Source: Alopecurus myosuroides
Taxonomy: Eukaryota > Streptophyta > Magnoliopsida > Poales > Poaceae
Reading direction: 5' to 3'
DNA: 64,000 nt
Assembly (NCBI GenBank): GCA_028641055.1
Contig: CM054060.1
Span: 294,569,076 to 294,633,075 of the forward strand
The first letter of the stretch is position 1. Each line of letters opens with the position of its first letter. Both the position numbers and the translations under genes were made by a program. Below the pieces are notes generated by a model, which saw nothing but the letters and a program-made list of their open reading frames with translations, did not search any database and was not told the DNA's origin. Below are positions 19,770 through 33,998 of the stretch, piece after piece.

Positions 19770-22700
19770 TGTAACATCCTAGTGTTTGGGAAGTTATAAG
19801 GATCAAAATATAATATGTGTATTTGCAAAGCATGCATATAATATGTACATATCTCAAAACATTAAAGATAAGAATATAAGATAACAACATGACACTCTGA
19901 AAAAACAACTAACAACTCTGACTTAAGTCATTAAACCCTAATAACATTCACATGCTCATTGTCTCATTCATTTTATACAAGTGAGCATATGAGATATCAA
20001 CACCTTAATGAACCATTTGATAAACTTACTATCTTAAGTCATCATTCCATAATCATTCTACACTTCTATTCAAATCCACCATTCGACAACTAAAGTATCT
20101 CTTGATACAACTACTGAATAACAACAAGTTATAACCTCTATTGGAGGAATTTAATTGAAAGCTAAATAAAACCAACCATATATGAAACAAGAAGATATCT
20201 TGTGGGAAATAAAATAAGAAGCATATGGAAGGAGAATAAAAGCTTAACTAACTCTTAATCTAGATCTTTCTACCCTGTCTAGACCATCCTGTTACTTTGT
20301 CTAGACTATCTTATTTTGTTGTTTCCCAATCTTCTAGAAGTCATTCTACAAGAGAAGCAGCCCACGAGAAAAGAGGAACTACCACAAGAAGATCTTCAGA
20401 AGGATTCTTTAGAGTGTTTTAGAAGTGCTATTCCAGTCTATCATAAGAGTATTTGGAAACTCTTGTATCCCAATCTGATCTTATTAATCTTCAAGAAATA
20501 GTGTGATATTCCAATGATAGTGTTTTATAGAAGTAGTTTGGTAACAAGTCTTGCAACCTTGTTAACATATCACTTTTGTATACTCAAACAATTGAGTGTC
20601 ATACACAAACAAACATAAGGTTTAATAACCTTGTACATCTCATCCTATTGTATATGAATTGTAATTTGGAGGCAAGACTAGCTACCTTGTCAACAAATTC
20701 TTTTTATATGCTTAAGGATAATTGATGTCATAAACTGCACCCAACATTGCTTTTACAATCAACCAAGATAAACAATAACACTGAGGAAATAATAAAACAC
20801 ATTATAATTTAAGCAACACATGCAAGAAAGAAACCAAGATAAGGAAGAAAACAATCAACATGTTGAAATCCAAGTGTTTGGTGTTATATAAGAATAATTT
20901 GGCTACAAGGTCAGATAAACCTTGTGAACAGAATATTCCTGTAAGCATTAAAACAACTGAGTTTCAGTAAGCTAATCTTCATCATAATTGAACACATCAC
21001 AAGAATGAAATGGTTATGGAATAAAATAAATGCATTTCACCAGGAGCTACAGATTACTACTGAAGTTAGTATTTGGGAACCACTCCATCTATAATATAAG
21101 CTCTAGTGGTGAATTTCTTAAGTCAAGAGACCAACAAGGGAGAGAAAACACTTAGGTAATCCCAGAGATGATCCTGCTTGCAAAGGACCAAGGAAATGTC
21201 TGAAGACAAGTGGCAACTGGAGACAAGTACATCAGGCAACATAAGTCAACAAGGAGCAACACTGCCTCGGTAAGGGAGAATAAGCAATTATCGAGTGAAC
21301 CATTAGGTAATGTTAGAGAACTTATAATCTCTATTCCTTGACAAGCTCATCAGAGATGAGGAACACATAATAATCTCTTTAATGGAAACAATTATCCAGT
21401 AAGAAATAATAACAAGTAATTGCATTCAAATGTCTTGTAATATGTTGAGGTAGGTGGAAACAAACTTAACTACCTTGTTTTCCAGATCCTTCTCATGCAT
21501 AAGACAAATGGATAATAACAAGAATTCATCCATACACCAACATGTAAATAATTACATGTTCAAAAACAACATTGGATAATATCCATACTTGTAAACAAGG
21601 TTGGAAAATAAACATATAGTCTCTTGATATTAGGAATCAATTTGAGCCTAAGCCACTCATGTTTTCCACTTGATCAAGTACTTATATATATATCAAAACA
21701 TGGCTTACACACAATATAAGGAAATGTCCACCAGACTTGATAAGAACCTCAAATATGAAAATAACAAAGCCCCATAAAAGAAAACAAATCCATTTATTAC
21801 CCAACAACATTTGGTATGACATGGAATAAAATTCCCTATTGGGTGATTTTCATTACAGTGCATAGAAACATTACCAAGTAGTTTTAAAAATTATTTTCTA
21901 AAAGACTTGTATCTAAAATGGTCCAATTGAAACATAACATTATTTCAACAACATACTAGTGGTGTTGTCTTCATGTCATAGCTTTTACAAAATAATGTTA
22001 AGCCCATTTGAAAATTAAATTGAGATAAAACAACAAAAATCACATAAGTAAGCACCCTAGTGTAAAAATATAAATTTTCTTCAACTTCCCCAAAAAAAAC
22101 ATGGTGAGGTGTGAAATTTGATAAGTAATTCAAATATGAATTTTAATATTTTTTTAGTTTACAAAATGGCCCTGAAAACAACGTTTTACACTGAGTTCTT
22201 TAGCCAGAAGGACCTCCCTGAAAATAATCGTAAATACCAGGGGGTTATCAGGAAATGTTTTATTTCATCCCCTTTCTTTTTCCTCTGTCAGAAGGCAGAG
22301 GAGATCGTCGTGCTGTCGACGCCTCTGTGCCACGTCCTGCTCGACGTCTTCTGCGAGGATAAGGCCGGGAGAGGTTGTGTCCCTCCTCTCTACCTCCTCA
22401 CTCTCTCTCTCTCTCTCTCTGCCTCTCTGTTCCTCTCCCGTGGTAAAAACCCGAAACCCTATCTAGAAGTCGTCATCGTGTGTCGTCGTTGCTGGCAGCT
22501 CCGAGCCCCGATGAGTACCGAGGAATCATCTTCATGTTCCCCTCGACCGTCTCGAGCCCGCACAGAAGCCGGGACGCCCTGGAGTGGTGGAATCGAGCCA
22601 CCGCATCCGCTCCGGTCACCGCCAGAAATTGCTTACCGCCATCGTTGTCGACCTCGCCTCGCTTCCATGACTGCTTCCCCACGCTTCTGGTGAGCCTATG

Positions 22701-24339
22701 CTCCTTCCAGTGCCCTTCGTTCGTTTTATAATGGAGGGAATCGAGCTGCCGCCGAGCGCCGCTGTCTGTCGCCACGCCAATGGTCGCCGGGGTAACTCCA
22801 GTGACCATTCTAGCACCCCCGCACTCGCCGTGACCTCCTCTAGCAGCTAGAACCAAAGAATTGAATCAATTTGACTTAAATCAGGCGACTGGATTTCAAC
22901 AGAGAAGATCCTCTCTATGATGATGCGCTCATGATGTCAGCACGACGTCATGGAAGTTTTTCTTTTTCTTTTTATTTAAAATTAGAACTGACAGGTGGGT
23001 CCCACCTGTCAATTTAAAATAGGCAGAAAAATGATTAAAATTAATAATTCAATAACTTTTAAAATACTTATAAAAAAAGTAAAAAAATATACCTGTTCAG
23101 AAAAGTAAAATATATCTATTTATCAACTTTTCAAAAATGTTTGATAAAGTTAAAAAAACTGAATTTAAATGAATTCATTTAAAAATTGAGAAAAATAATA
23201 AAAAATTCAAAAATTCAGAAAAATACAATTTATATACCAAAATGCTCAAAATGACAAATGAAACTCATCTATGATATTTTCAAAGTCATTTGACCAAGTT
23301 TTCATGTGTTCAATATTTTGCCTAGTAATTTAATTTATTTAAAATTAAGAAATTAATAACTTATTCAAATATTTTCTGAAAGCTTCAAATATTATATCAA
23401 ATTAAAGGGAAAAGCATTTCCAATTCAAATATGTAAACATTGAACATTTTTTAACTTATAAACATGTTTTTAAAAGTATAATGAAATTTTATCATGTTCC
23501 ATTATAACCAGAAATAACTACCACGATAGTATTTCCTTATTAATAAAAACCTCATGTTATCACACCTACTAAACCTATCATCCCAAGTCACTAGCAAGTT
23601 ATGTGATGATAGAGTTAGTTGTATTAGTTCCTAATTTTCAATTAAACCCTTTGTCATTACCTCTACACTTTTAAACGTAAAATAGAACGTGTTCGTTATC
23701 TTTTCAATAGTTGTTTTTTATGTGGTATTATCTAACTAAGTAATAAATACTTCTACTTAGACATGATAACAATTGGTTTTTAAATAAAAATGAAACACAT
23801 GTAAGTCTAAAAGAAGCAACAACATCATCACAACAAGTAATAAAACAATCATAAGTCACCTAAAACCAATGTGTTAAAAATATCGTATCAAACGTAGCTT
23901 ACACTTGTGAGCTGGGGTGTTTTCCAGGGTATTTTGCGTTACATCTCATTACTATGCATTAAAGCATTTTTTCAGTGTTTTCTGTAGTCCTTACCGGGAC
24001 TACTTTGCTATCTTCCAGATCTCGGGATTTCTCTACGCGACCCTCGAACCCGAAGACATGGATTATTATTGTTATTTCAATCTCAAGCAAGTTCATCACT
24101 TGCATATATCCTTTGCGGTATTTCCTAACGAACTATTTGCAAAAACCCTATCGTATTACCACCTATTATCAAAAGAATGCATGATCCTATCTTTATAATA
24201 ATATGACTACTTGAATGACTACCTGAGTGGTAGTGTTCTGTTTGGTGGGCGGATGGGACCATGGTAAGATGAATAGGTCAAAGAAAGGTTCCATATGCAT
24301 GGGAAAGTATTACCTAGGAATTAACCACAAATGCCATCA
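19770..24339 (+). mobile_element. Element A, 5' LTR, left part
   Basis: The LTR begins TGTAACATCCTAGTG. It pairs with the 3' LTR starting at 32570: comparison by eye over about 200 bp (19985-20190 with 33304-33510) shows roughly 96-97% identity. It carries an internal deletion of about 540 bp after 19825, relative to 33165. A CT microsatellite lies near 22400, and a GC-rich transcript-leader-like part lies near 22280-22860. The LTR is cut at 24339 by a solo LTR and resumes at 29604. The family is Gypsy with an exceptionally long LTR. Confidence 0.85.
23917..24198 (+). other. Conserved coding-like stretch within the A LTR
   Basis: An open frame of 93 codons containing FLYATLEPEDMDYYCYFN and VHHL. 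The matching place in the solo LTR (28039-28323) keeps the same frame despite many changes around it, including an in-frame indel in the middle. A shorter analogue is present in the LTR of element E at 61189-61380. Whether it is translated is unknown. Confidence 0.3.
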
Positions 24340-27300
24340 TGTAACATCATAGTGTTTGGGAAGTTATAAGGATCTAAATATAATATGTGCATTTATATAG
24401 CATGCATCTAAAAATACGAGAAATTTTGGCGCGAAAGTTTAAATGAAGCAAAGTGACCAATGTTTCACTTGACATGATGAAATAGGTCTAGTTCATCTAG
24501 TCAAGAGTGCAATTGGAGTGATCTTTATAACAAGTATCTTAAGAAATCAAATCATCTGATAAGACAAACCATAGTTGGTTATGACCAACACTAACTCCCA
24601 ACAACCTTAACCAAAAGTCCATAAGTGACTTGGGATAATTCACTAGGTATCTAGAACTCAAAGAGGGGTGAGTATCCAAATCACATAGCTGACGATCATA
24701 CTTTCACAATTGAGTAATGCACAATTGAATCATCTCATCAGTAGAGATATTATGTCCTCTCATCATGAACTCTTTAAGTTATCAACCCTTCACACACCAT
24801 CTGTATAAATTATCTCATAACTACTAAGTGCACCTTCACAGGTAAATAACAAAGGTTAAATAGAACACAACTGATACCACAAGCCTTAATTCAAAACCCA
24901 CAAGTGGGAAATAACATAGTAAGTGTTATTAACATATTTATCGAATATGTACATATCTCATCCACCATAAAAGAAGTACCTAAAAAGAAGAAATAAATCT
25001 TCTTAAACTACTATTAAACCTTGATCATTGCATAAGATATTCCCAAACCTCTATGTCTGCACTATGTTTACAAAAGAAGAATATAAAGTAAAATCATGAC
25101 ACCTGAGAAAACAACTAACAACTATGACATAAGTCATTAACCCTAATAACTTTCACATGCCCATTGTTTCAATCATATCATACAAGTGAGTATAGGAAAT
25201 CTCAAGACATCAATGAACCATTTGATCAATTTACTATTAAGTCGTCATTCCATAAGCATTCCACATCTCTATCCAAATCAACAATTCAACAACTAAAGTA
25301 TCTCCAGATACAACTAATGAATAACAACAAGTTATAACCTCTATTAGAGGAATTGAGTGGATAGCTAAGTAAAACCAATCATAATGAAACAAATACATAT
25401 CTTATGAAAGCACAACAAGAAATGTATGGAAGGATAATAAAAGCATGAACTAACTCTTATTCTAGATCTTGTTATTCTAGCTAGACCGTTATATCTTGTT
25501 TCCCAATCTTCTCAAAGTCATTCTGCAAGAGAAGCAATCCACCAGAAAGGAGGAACTCTTAACAATATCTTTAAGGGAAACAATTATCAAGTATGAAATA
25601 ATAACAAGCCTAGCATCCACATGTTTGTGATATGTGGAGGTTTATGGTAACAAGCCACTAATTTGTTTTCCATATCCTTCTCATACAGATAACAAATAGA
25701 TAATAACCAAAAAGTCTAGCTTATATAACCATGTAAATGATTACATGTTCTAATAACAACATTGGATAACCTACATTACTTGTAAACAAGGTGGAAAACA
25801 AACAAATAGATTCCAAAGCCACACATGTTCTCCACTTGATAAAGAACCTAATATATCAAACATGGCTTACACACAAATAAATAAATGCCCACCAGAATTG
25901 ATAAGAACCTCAAAGATGAAAATAACAAAGCCATACAAAAGAAAACAAGTCCATTACCTAATCAAAAGCATTTGGTTTAACATGGAATAAAATTCCCTAT
26001 GAAGTGATTTTCATAACAGTGCATAGAAACATTACTTAGTAGTTTTACCAAATTACTTTCTATAAGGATTTGTACTTAAAATTGTCCAATTAAGTTATAC
26101 CATATTGTTAAACAACATGATTGTTGTGTCATATTCATATGATAGCATGTATGAAAGAAGATTAAAATCCATTTGAAGTTTAAAAGGAGAGAATATAACA
26201 AATATCACTTAAAATGGAACACCTAAGAAAAAATACAAACATTCTTCGAATTCACCAAAACAAAATATGGTGAGATGTAAAATTTGGTAAGGAATCCAAA
26301 TATGATTTTTAATAATTTTTATACTTACAAATAGGCCCTGAAAACATGTGTTTCTTCTTAGTTTTTAAGAAAGAAGGACTTAGTTGTAATTTTAGAAACC
26401 CTCGGGGGGTTACCAAAAAGTGGAAAAGAATTCCTTTTCTTCCACCTCGTCCACGTCCTTCTTGCTGCTCTTCCGTGTGGATAAGAGGGAGGAGAGGCCC
26501 TCCAACTTGCTCTCTCCCTCACTCGTTGCCTCGCATATCCTCTCTCTCTGGACCGAAGGAAAACCTTTACCCTAGCCACCCACGGCCGCCGCCACATGTC
26601 ATCGATTCCGGCCATCCCCGGAGAAGCTGAGACCACCATGAGCTCCGCCTTGATGTACTCTACCGCTCGGGTGAGTCTCATTTCCTGGGAAGCTCGGAGA
26701 AGGCCAAATCGAACCACCTTCTTCACTTCCGGCCGTCAGACGCCGCGGCCAATTCCGGTTGATTCCGGCGAACCCTGCTTCCTCGACCTCATCATCGTGC
26801 TCTAGGTGAGCTTATGAACCTACGAGTGCTCTCCGTTTTGAAATTGGGTCACGAAATCGGTGTTTCCACCGAGCACCTGCACCCGCCGCCGCGACGGTGG
26901 TCGTCGGTGAGCCTCCGGCGACCTCGCCGCCACCTCTAGGACCCCCGAGTCGCTCTCCATCGCCTGGTACTCTCCAATCAAACTAATTCGAAGTAAATCC
27001 ATCAATTTGAGATCAGCAGAGATGGATTGTTCTGTTGATGACACAATCATGAAATCATCATCCCGTTTCTTTTTCTATTTGAATTAAAACCGAATATGAC
27101 AGGTGGGACCCACTTGTCAATTTGAATATTGGCTGGAAATGAATAAATCTAATTAAATCAGTAACTTTAATTCCAGAAATGAGAAAAATATAAATGATAC
27201 ACCAAATTAATCAGAAAAATATAATCTATTTATTTATCAACTTTTAAAAAAAAATTGATAAAATTTAAAATAAAACATTTTCTGAATTAAATTAAATCAT

Positions 27301-29598
27301 TTAAAAATTCAGAAAAATAATAAATAATTCATAAAATCAAAAAAATACAAGTTATATACCAAATTGCTCAAAATGACAAATGCAACTAATTTATGATATT
27401 TAAAAGTCATTTAAACAAGTTTTCATGTGTGCAATGTTTTGCCTAAGCTTTTAATTCAATAGTAAATTAATAAATCAATAACTTATTCTAATCTTTTCAG
27501 AAATATTCAAATAATATACCAAATGAAAGATAACAACATTTTCAAACTCATTATGTCTATAATAACTTATTTTGTTTAAATTATGAATTCCCATGTTAAT
27601 AAGTATAAGGAAAGTCTATAGAATTCCAATATAACAAGGATTAACCAACACCACACCATCTTCTTTAATATTGAACCCAAATAAGTTTTCACTTCCTAAA
27701 CCTCTTGAAAAACATTATTGGATTACAAGTTGATAGAGATGATTGTATTATGTACTCACCTTCTGTTAAATTCTTTGGTCTTAGCCCCACACTTTTCAAC
27801 AGTGAAAAACAACATGTGGTGTTGTTTCCTTAAAGTTGTTTCCATGTGTTGTTATCTTATTACCTAACCTTGTGATAACACTTCTACATAAACATGATAA
27901 CAAATTTTTTTTATATAAAAGTGAAACACACTTGAGCCTAAAAGAAATAACAACATCACCACAAGTAATGAAACATTTCACCTAAAACATGTGTGAGTAA
28001 GTTATCGTGTCAAACGTGGCTTACACTTGTAAGCTGGGGTGTTTTCCAAGCTGTTTCACGATGCATCTCATTACTATACATTACATCATTTTGCCAGTGT
28101 TTTATGTAGTCCTTACCGGGACTACTTTGCTATCTTTCAGATCTCGGGATTTCTCTACGCGACCCTCGAACCCGAAGACATGGACTATTATTGTCATTAT
28201 TTGAATTTCAGGCAAGTTCATCACTTGCTCATATCCTTTGCAGTATTTCATAACGAACTATTTGCAAAAACCCTATCGTATTACCACCTATTCTCAGAAG
28301 AATGCATGATCCTATTTTTATAATAATATGACTACTTGAATGACTACCCGAGTGGTAGTGTTCTGTTTGGTGGGCGGATGGGACCATGGTAAGATGAATA
28401 GGCCAAAGGAAGGTTCCATCTACATGGGAAAGTATTACCTAGGACTTAATCAAAAATGTCGTCAGGATTCTTGCGATGTAAATTCGCGTTAACCATGGGT
28501 CTTGTATGGGCGAGCAAGTCAGATGTGATCTTCGCTCGTTCGCATGTCAACGGGCTGCCAGAGACGTACGTTGTAGGTCTTGCGAGACTACATGCACATG
28601 GGTGGGATCCCTTAATTCCCACGGACTCTGGGGTCTATGAGTGTCTGCCAGTGGCACCTAGGTATCCATCGTGAGGGGTGGAATCAGGGGTTCAACCTGC
28701 TGGCAGAAATGGGTGGGCATGCGTTGTGCGGAGAAGCATGGTTTGGCTTGGACCAACAACCGGGCCCCACACCTATGTGGGTGTGGACAGGATCTCGAGC
28801 CTGGTTGTGCAACATGGTCTTGGTCGCCCATGGGTAAAGTAACGCACCTCTGCATAGTGTAAAAGGATGTGGCATGTTACCCCCTGTTCCGGGAAGGAGT
28901 TGCGAACGCCGCAGGAAAGGCAACTCCATGAAGTTCTAACCCTGTGAAGATCTGGCGTGTATAGTATTCCAAATTAAAAGCAACCTGTTGAAGAAAGATT
29001 TTTAAAAACCTTACATTATCTTATGACTCTTTTGAGTCTAAAGCTGTAGTTAGTGCATCAAACTACCCACTGTATATCATGTACTTGCTGAGTAATGCTC
29101 GTTACTCATTCGTTCCCGTTTGACCCCCTGCTAAGAGTTGAAGCCTTATGGAAGTCGTCATCGTGAAGCCATCGCTACCTCATGAAGCTAGGTGGAGTAA
29201 GATCTTACTTAGCCAGTAAAGCATCGTCATCAACAATGCTGGTGGAGCAGAAGCTATCAAGGTGTAGGTGGAGACCATTCATGGACTTAGTTCCTTAATT
29301 ACAGGCCATAGATTAGGGCTAACATCAGTCGTAGTGGATTAGGTTCTGAGCTAGAGTTCTTCTCCGGCTTGGAGCTTCGTATTGCTTCTTCTGATGTTTC
29401 ATTTGCATGAGATCTTCTTGATTCATCAAAGAGATTCTCAAGATTTTGTAATGAAGTTTGTATCCTACAGTTTTGCTTGGCATGCTATGTTTCTGTTGTA
29501 CTACTCTGAGGGATGTAATATTCACGGATAAGTCCTTTTGTGAGTATTATGTCAACGACTTGCGCACTACACATGCAGTGGTATGCTGGTTCACCACA
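24340..29598 (+). mobile_element. Solo LTR of the A family nested in the A 5' LTR
   Basis: Begins TGTAACATCATAG and ends TTCACCACA (29598), 5259 bp. It is flanked by CATCA (24335-24339) and CGTCA (29599-29603), a 5-bp target duplication with one transition. Directly after the right CGTCA the host LTR resumes at a point homologous to where it stopped. It is clearly more diverged from the other two LTR copies (roughly 83-87% by eye) than they are from each other, so it comes from a different subfamily member. Its body lacks about 1 kb present in the host LTR near 20470-21400. Confidence 0.85.
28039..28323 (+). other. Conserved coding-like stretch within the solo LTR
   Basis: A 94-codon frame matching that at 23917-24198 in length, start and stop, with FLYATLEPEDMDYYCHY and VHHLLISFAVF. 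Most differences are substitutions, and the one indel visible in the central part is in frame. Confidence 0.3.
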
Positions 29599-29603
29599 CG
29601 TCA

Positions 29604-30740
29604 GAACTCAGTGCGCCGTAAATACCGCATTAACCATGGGTCTTGTATGGGGCGAGTAAGTCAGCTGTGATTGTTTCCCGTTCGCATGTCAATGGACTGC
29701 CAGAGACGTACGATGTAGGTCTTGCGGGACTACATGCACATGGGTGGGAGCCCTTACGTCCCACGGACTCTGGAGTCTATGAGTGTCTGCCCGAGGCACC
29801 TAGATCTCTATCGTGAGGGGTAGAATCAGGGGTTCAACCTGCGTGGCAGAAATGGGTGGGCATGCGTTGTGCGGGGTAGCATGGTTTGGTTTGGATCAAC
29901 AACCGGGCCTCATACTTGAATGAGAGTGGACAAGAATGTACACCTGGTTGTGCAACATGGTCTTGATCGCCTATGGGTAAAGTAACACACCTCTGCAGAG
30001 TGTAAACGGATGTGGCATGTTACCCCCTGTTCCGGGAAGGAGCTGCAAACGTTGCATGAAAGGTAACTCCATGAAGTTCTAGTCATGTGATGGTCTGGCG
30101 GGCATAGTTTCCAGAATTAAAAGCAACCTCTTGAAGAAAGATTTACAAAACATTGCATTAGCTTGTGACTCTTTCGAGTCTAAAGCTGTAGTTAGTGCAT
30201 CAAACTACCCATTGTATATCATGAACTTGTTTAGTAACGCTCGTTACTCATTCGTACCCGTTTGACCCCCTGCTTAGAGTTGAAGCCTTATGGAAGTCGT
30301 CATCGTGAAGCCATCGCTGTCTAAGGAAGCTAGGTGGAGTCATATATTACTTAGCCGGTGAAGCATCACCATCAACAACGCCGATGGAGGAGAAACTATC
30401 AAGGTGTAGGTGGAGTCCATTTCTGGACTTAGATTTTCTCAAGCCATAGATTAGGGATGACATCAGCCGTAGTGGTTTAGGTTCTGAGCTAGAGTTATTC
30501 TCCAGCTTGGAGCTTCGCATTGCTTCTTCTGATGTTTCATTTGCTTGAGACCTTGTTTGAATCATCAAAGGTGAATTCTCAAGATTTTGTAATGAACTTT
30601 TTATCCTATAGTTTTGCTTGGACATGCTATGTTTCTGTTGTACCACTCTGAGGGATGTAATATTCACAAATAAGTCCTTCTGTTACTATTATGTCAACGA
30701 CTTGCGCACTACACATGCAGTGGTGTGCTGGGTCACCGCA
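29604..30740 (+). mobile_element. Element A, 5' LTR, right part
   Basis: Remainder of the 5' LTR after the solo LTR. It is homologous to about 28464-29598 of the solo LTR, so at first sight the two look like a 1.1-kb tandem duplication. It ends CACCGCA at 30740, just before the primer binding site. It contains the box CCTCTGCAGAGT near 29990. Confidence 0.85.
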
Positions 30741-32569
30741 GCTGGTATCAGAGCAAAGCGACCTTAGGGTTAAAACCTTTTAGAAGATCTGTAGGTTGGT
30801 AAACCTATAGGAAGCCATCTTATCTAAACCATATTTCCTACAACTACGATGATCATCCACTTGAGAATGATATGATCATACTTGTATAGAATGTTCTTAC
30901 TCAACTTGAGTAAATCTATTTGTCTATTTTATTTATACCTAGGTATGAATAGTCAGAAGTCTAGCATGTATTAGTGATATTGAGAAAAGGAGAGTTCTGA
31001 CATAGTCAGAGATGATTAAGTCATAGTGATGATTACCCCACTCTATGAATGCATAGGATGGAGTACAATATGGTATTGAGTTATTTAGGAGACAACAAGA
31101 AGGGATGTTTGAGAACAATGAAGAGTCGTTAGACCATGGTAACCATGGGGTATATACCGTATCCTTAGTTATCAAGTCTAGAGGTGAATCATTATAGTAT
31201 AATATAGAATTAGGAGAAGGCATAAGCATTGATGGAAGCTACATTACTACTCCTAAGGCGTGGTCAACAACATGAAGAACCAACAAATGCCATGAGAAGA
31301 TTATCATAACCAAGATGAAGTAATTCAATTTACATGGTACTTAGTCCTATATAGAACCAACTTAGACAACAACTACTTTAGGATCACTTTGTTTCAGTTT
31401 ATTCCATTGCAATAAGGCATGCAATTGGAGTAATTGCCAAGTCAAAGAGTGGTTGTGTAGAATAGGATTACAAGGTACTATATACCTAATTGTAGTGTAT
31501 AACATTTAAGAGCCTTGGTATTTCATATGCTTTACTCAAGTACTACCATTTCACAGGCTTTTGATGCATGAGTGATAACTGCATTTGGGATTTATTAGAT
31601 CTTTGATTGACTAGACCCGTACATGAAGGTTGAACTTGATGTGAAAATGCATGTGGCAAACACTAAGTTCTTTCTTGATGTTACTGGTCTAGAGGGTATA
31701 GGATTAGTATGAGAGCGGTCCAAAATATCAGCAGTTTGAAGCCACCACAAAAGCGCTGGAAGACCAGAAAGTCAAGAAGGCAGAAGGTAATCAAGCCACT
31801 GATGGGAATGGACCACATTCCACATCTTGCTTGGAGTTGGAACTATACTTCATCAACACGTGGAGATCTACCACAAGTGAAGTGAAGGAAGTCACATTAG
31901 TAGCTATATTTGAGAAGAAAATATGTAGAAGATCGGTAAGTCAACTTATAGAGTCACCCCATAGAAGTTGAAACCCAAAGATATAGGAGGACCATAGGAA
32001 GTCACCAGTGGAATAGGTTATAGTAGCCTGTAGGAAAAAGTTAAGACTCGAGAAAACTCGAAGATATTTTTACTAATTAGACGAGTCTAAGTTAATGCAA
32101 ACTACAATGTACAAGTTTCTATGAGAAGTCTTTCTCTTGAGACCATTAGATTGAACCACATGGAATCCTAACCATAGACAATATCCAGTGTACTGGAAGA
32201 ATCTTATTGGTTATCCATCACCTGGTGGATATACCAAATGTTCTTCAGAAGTTGTGAGAGGTAGGAAACCATACCTATTCATCGGAGAACCAAAATTGAT
32301 ATCCATTATATGGTGTAAATACCACGTGTTCTTCATGAGACCATTAGGAAGGTATAGTAACAAAACAGAGTTGTTATAACAATAGGCATAGTATTAGATC
32401 ATCATGCAAGAAAGTGGGAGGTGAACAATCAAGACAAGAGGCTACACATGCCAAGGTCAACACAAAAAAACAATTGTGAAGAATCAACGGTCTACAGAAG
32501 TTCTCTCTACCTATATTTACGTGAGAGAGGTTGAACTTCGGGACAAAGTTCTTGTTAAGGTGGAGATAC
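30741..32569 (+). mobile_element. Element A, non-coding interior
   Basis: Only about 1.83 kb lies between the LTRs. It begins with the primer binding site TGGTATCAGAGCA (30743-30755), complementary to the 3' end of initiator tRNA-Met, and ends with a purine-rich AAGGTGGAGA (about 32557-32566) before the 3' LTR. No gag, protease, RT or integrase motif is visible. This is a non-autonomous element (large retrotransposon derivative type) that would depend on enzymes of a related element. Confidence 0.8.
30743..30755 (+). other. Primer binding site of element A (tRNA-iMet)
   Basis: TGGTATCAGAGCA, two bases after the LTR end. This is the standard initiator-Met primer site of plant LTR retrotransposons. 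Confidence 0.85.
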
Positions 32570-33998
32570 TGTAATATCCCAGTGTTTGGGAAGTTATAAG
32601 GATCAAAATATAATATGTGCATTTGCAAAGCATGCATCTAACAATACGGGAAATTTTGGCGCAAAAGTTTAAGCGAAGCAAAGTGACCAATGTTTCACTT
32701 GACTTGATGAAATTGGTTTAGATCATCTGATCAAGAGTACATTTGGAGTGATCTTTATAAGATGTATCTTACCAACAAAATCATTTGATAAGACAAACCA
32801 TAATTGGTTAGGATCAAACACAAACTCTCAACAACCTTACCACAAGTCTATAAGTGACTTGGGATAATTCACTAGGCAGAGGGGTGAGTATCCAAATCAC
32901 ATACCCGATCATCTTGTTTTCACAAACTAGGAATCTATAATTCAATAATCTCATCAGTAGAGGTAGTGTGTCTTCTAAAAACAAGAACTGTTTAAGTTAT
33001 AAATCAATTCACATACACCTCTTATAAATTATCTCACAACTATTAAGTAAGTCTTTAGAAGGGAATAAGAAAGGTTCAATGGAACACAAATGATAGAAAC
33101 AAGTGTTAACTCAAACCCCACAAGTGGGAAATGACTTAATTATTTTTATTATTAACATATTTATGGAATATGTACATATCTCAAAACATTAAAGATAAGA
33201 ATATAAGATAACAACATGACACTCTGAAAAAACAACTAACAACTCTGACTTAAGTCATTAAACCCTAATAACATTCACATGCTCATTGTCTCATTCATTT
33301 TATACAAGTGAGCATATGAGATATCAACACCTTAATGAACCATTTGATAAACTTACTATCTTAAGTCATCATTCCATAATCATTCTACACTTCTATTCAA
33401 ATCCACCATTCGACAACTAAAGTATCTCTGGATGCAGCTACTGAATAACAACAAATTATAACCTCTATTGGAGGAATTTAATTGAAAGCTAAACAAAAAC
33501 AATCATATATGAAACAAGTAAATATATTATGGGAAATAAAATAAGAAGCATATGGAAGGAGAATAAAAGCTTAACTAACTCTTAATCTAGATCTTTCTAC
33601 CTTGTCTAGACCATCCTGTTACTTTGTCTAGACTATCTTATTTTGTTGTTTCCCAATCTTCTCGAAGTTATTCTACAAGAGAAGAAGCCCACAAGAAAAG
33701 AGGAACTACCACAAGAAGATCTTCAGAAGGATTCTTTAGAGTGTTTTAGAAGTGCTATTCCAATCTATCATAAGAGTATTTGGAAACTCTTGTATCCCAA
33801 TCTGATCTTATTAATCTTCAAGAAATAGTGTGATATTCCAATGTTAGTGTTTTATAGAAGTAGTTTGGTAACAAGTATTGCAACCTTGTTAACATTCACT
33901 TGTGTATACTCAAACAATTGAGTGTCATACACAAACAAACAGAAGGTTGAATAACCTAGTACATCTCAGCCTATTGTATATGAATAGTAATTTCGAGG
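32570..33998 (+). mobile_element. Element A, 3' LTR, first segment
   Basis: Begins TGTAATATCCCAGTG. It keeps the roughly 540 bp deleted from the 5' LTR. It is interrupted at 33998 by element B and resumes at 42214. Confidence 0.85.

Noticed and set aside
28459..30740. Tandem duplication of 1.1 kb in an LTR
   Set aside because: Better explained by a solo LTR inserted into a host LTR of the same family with a 5-bp target duplication.
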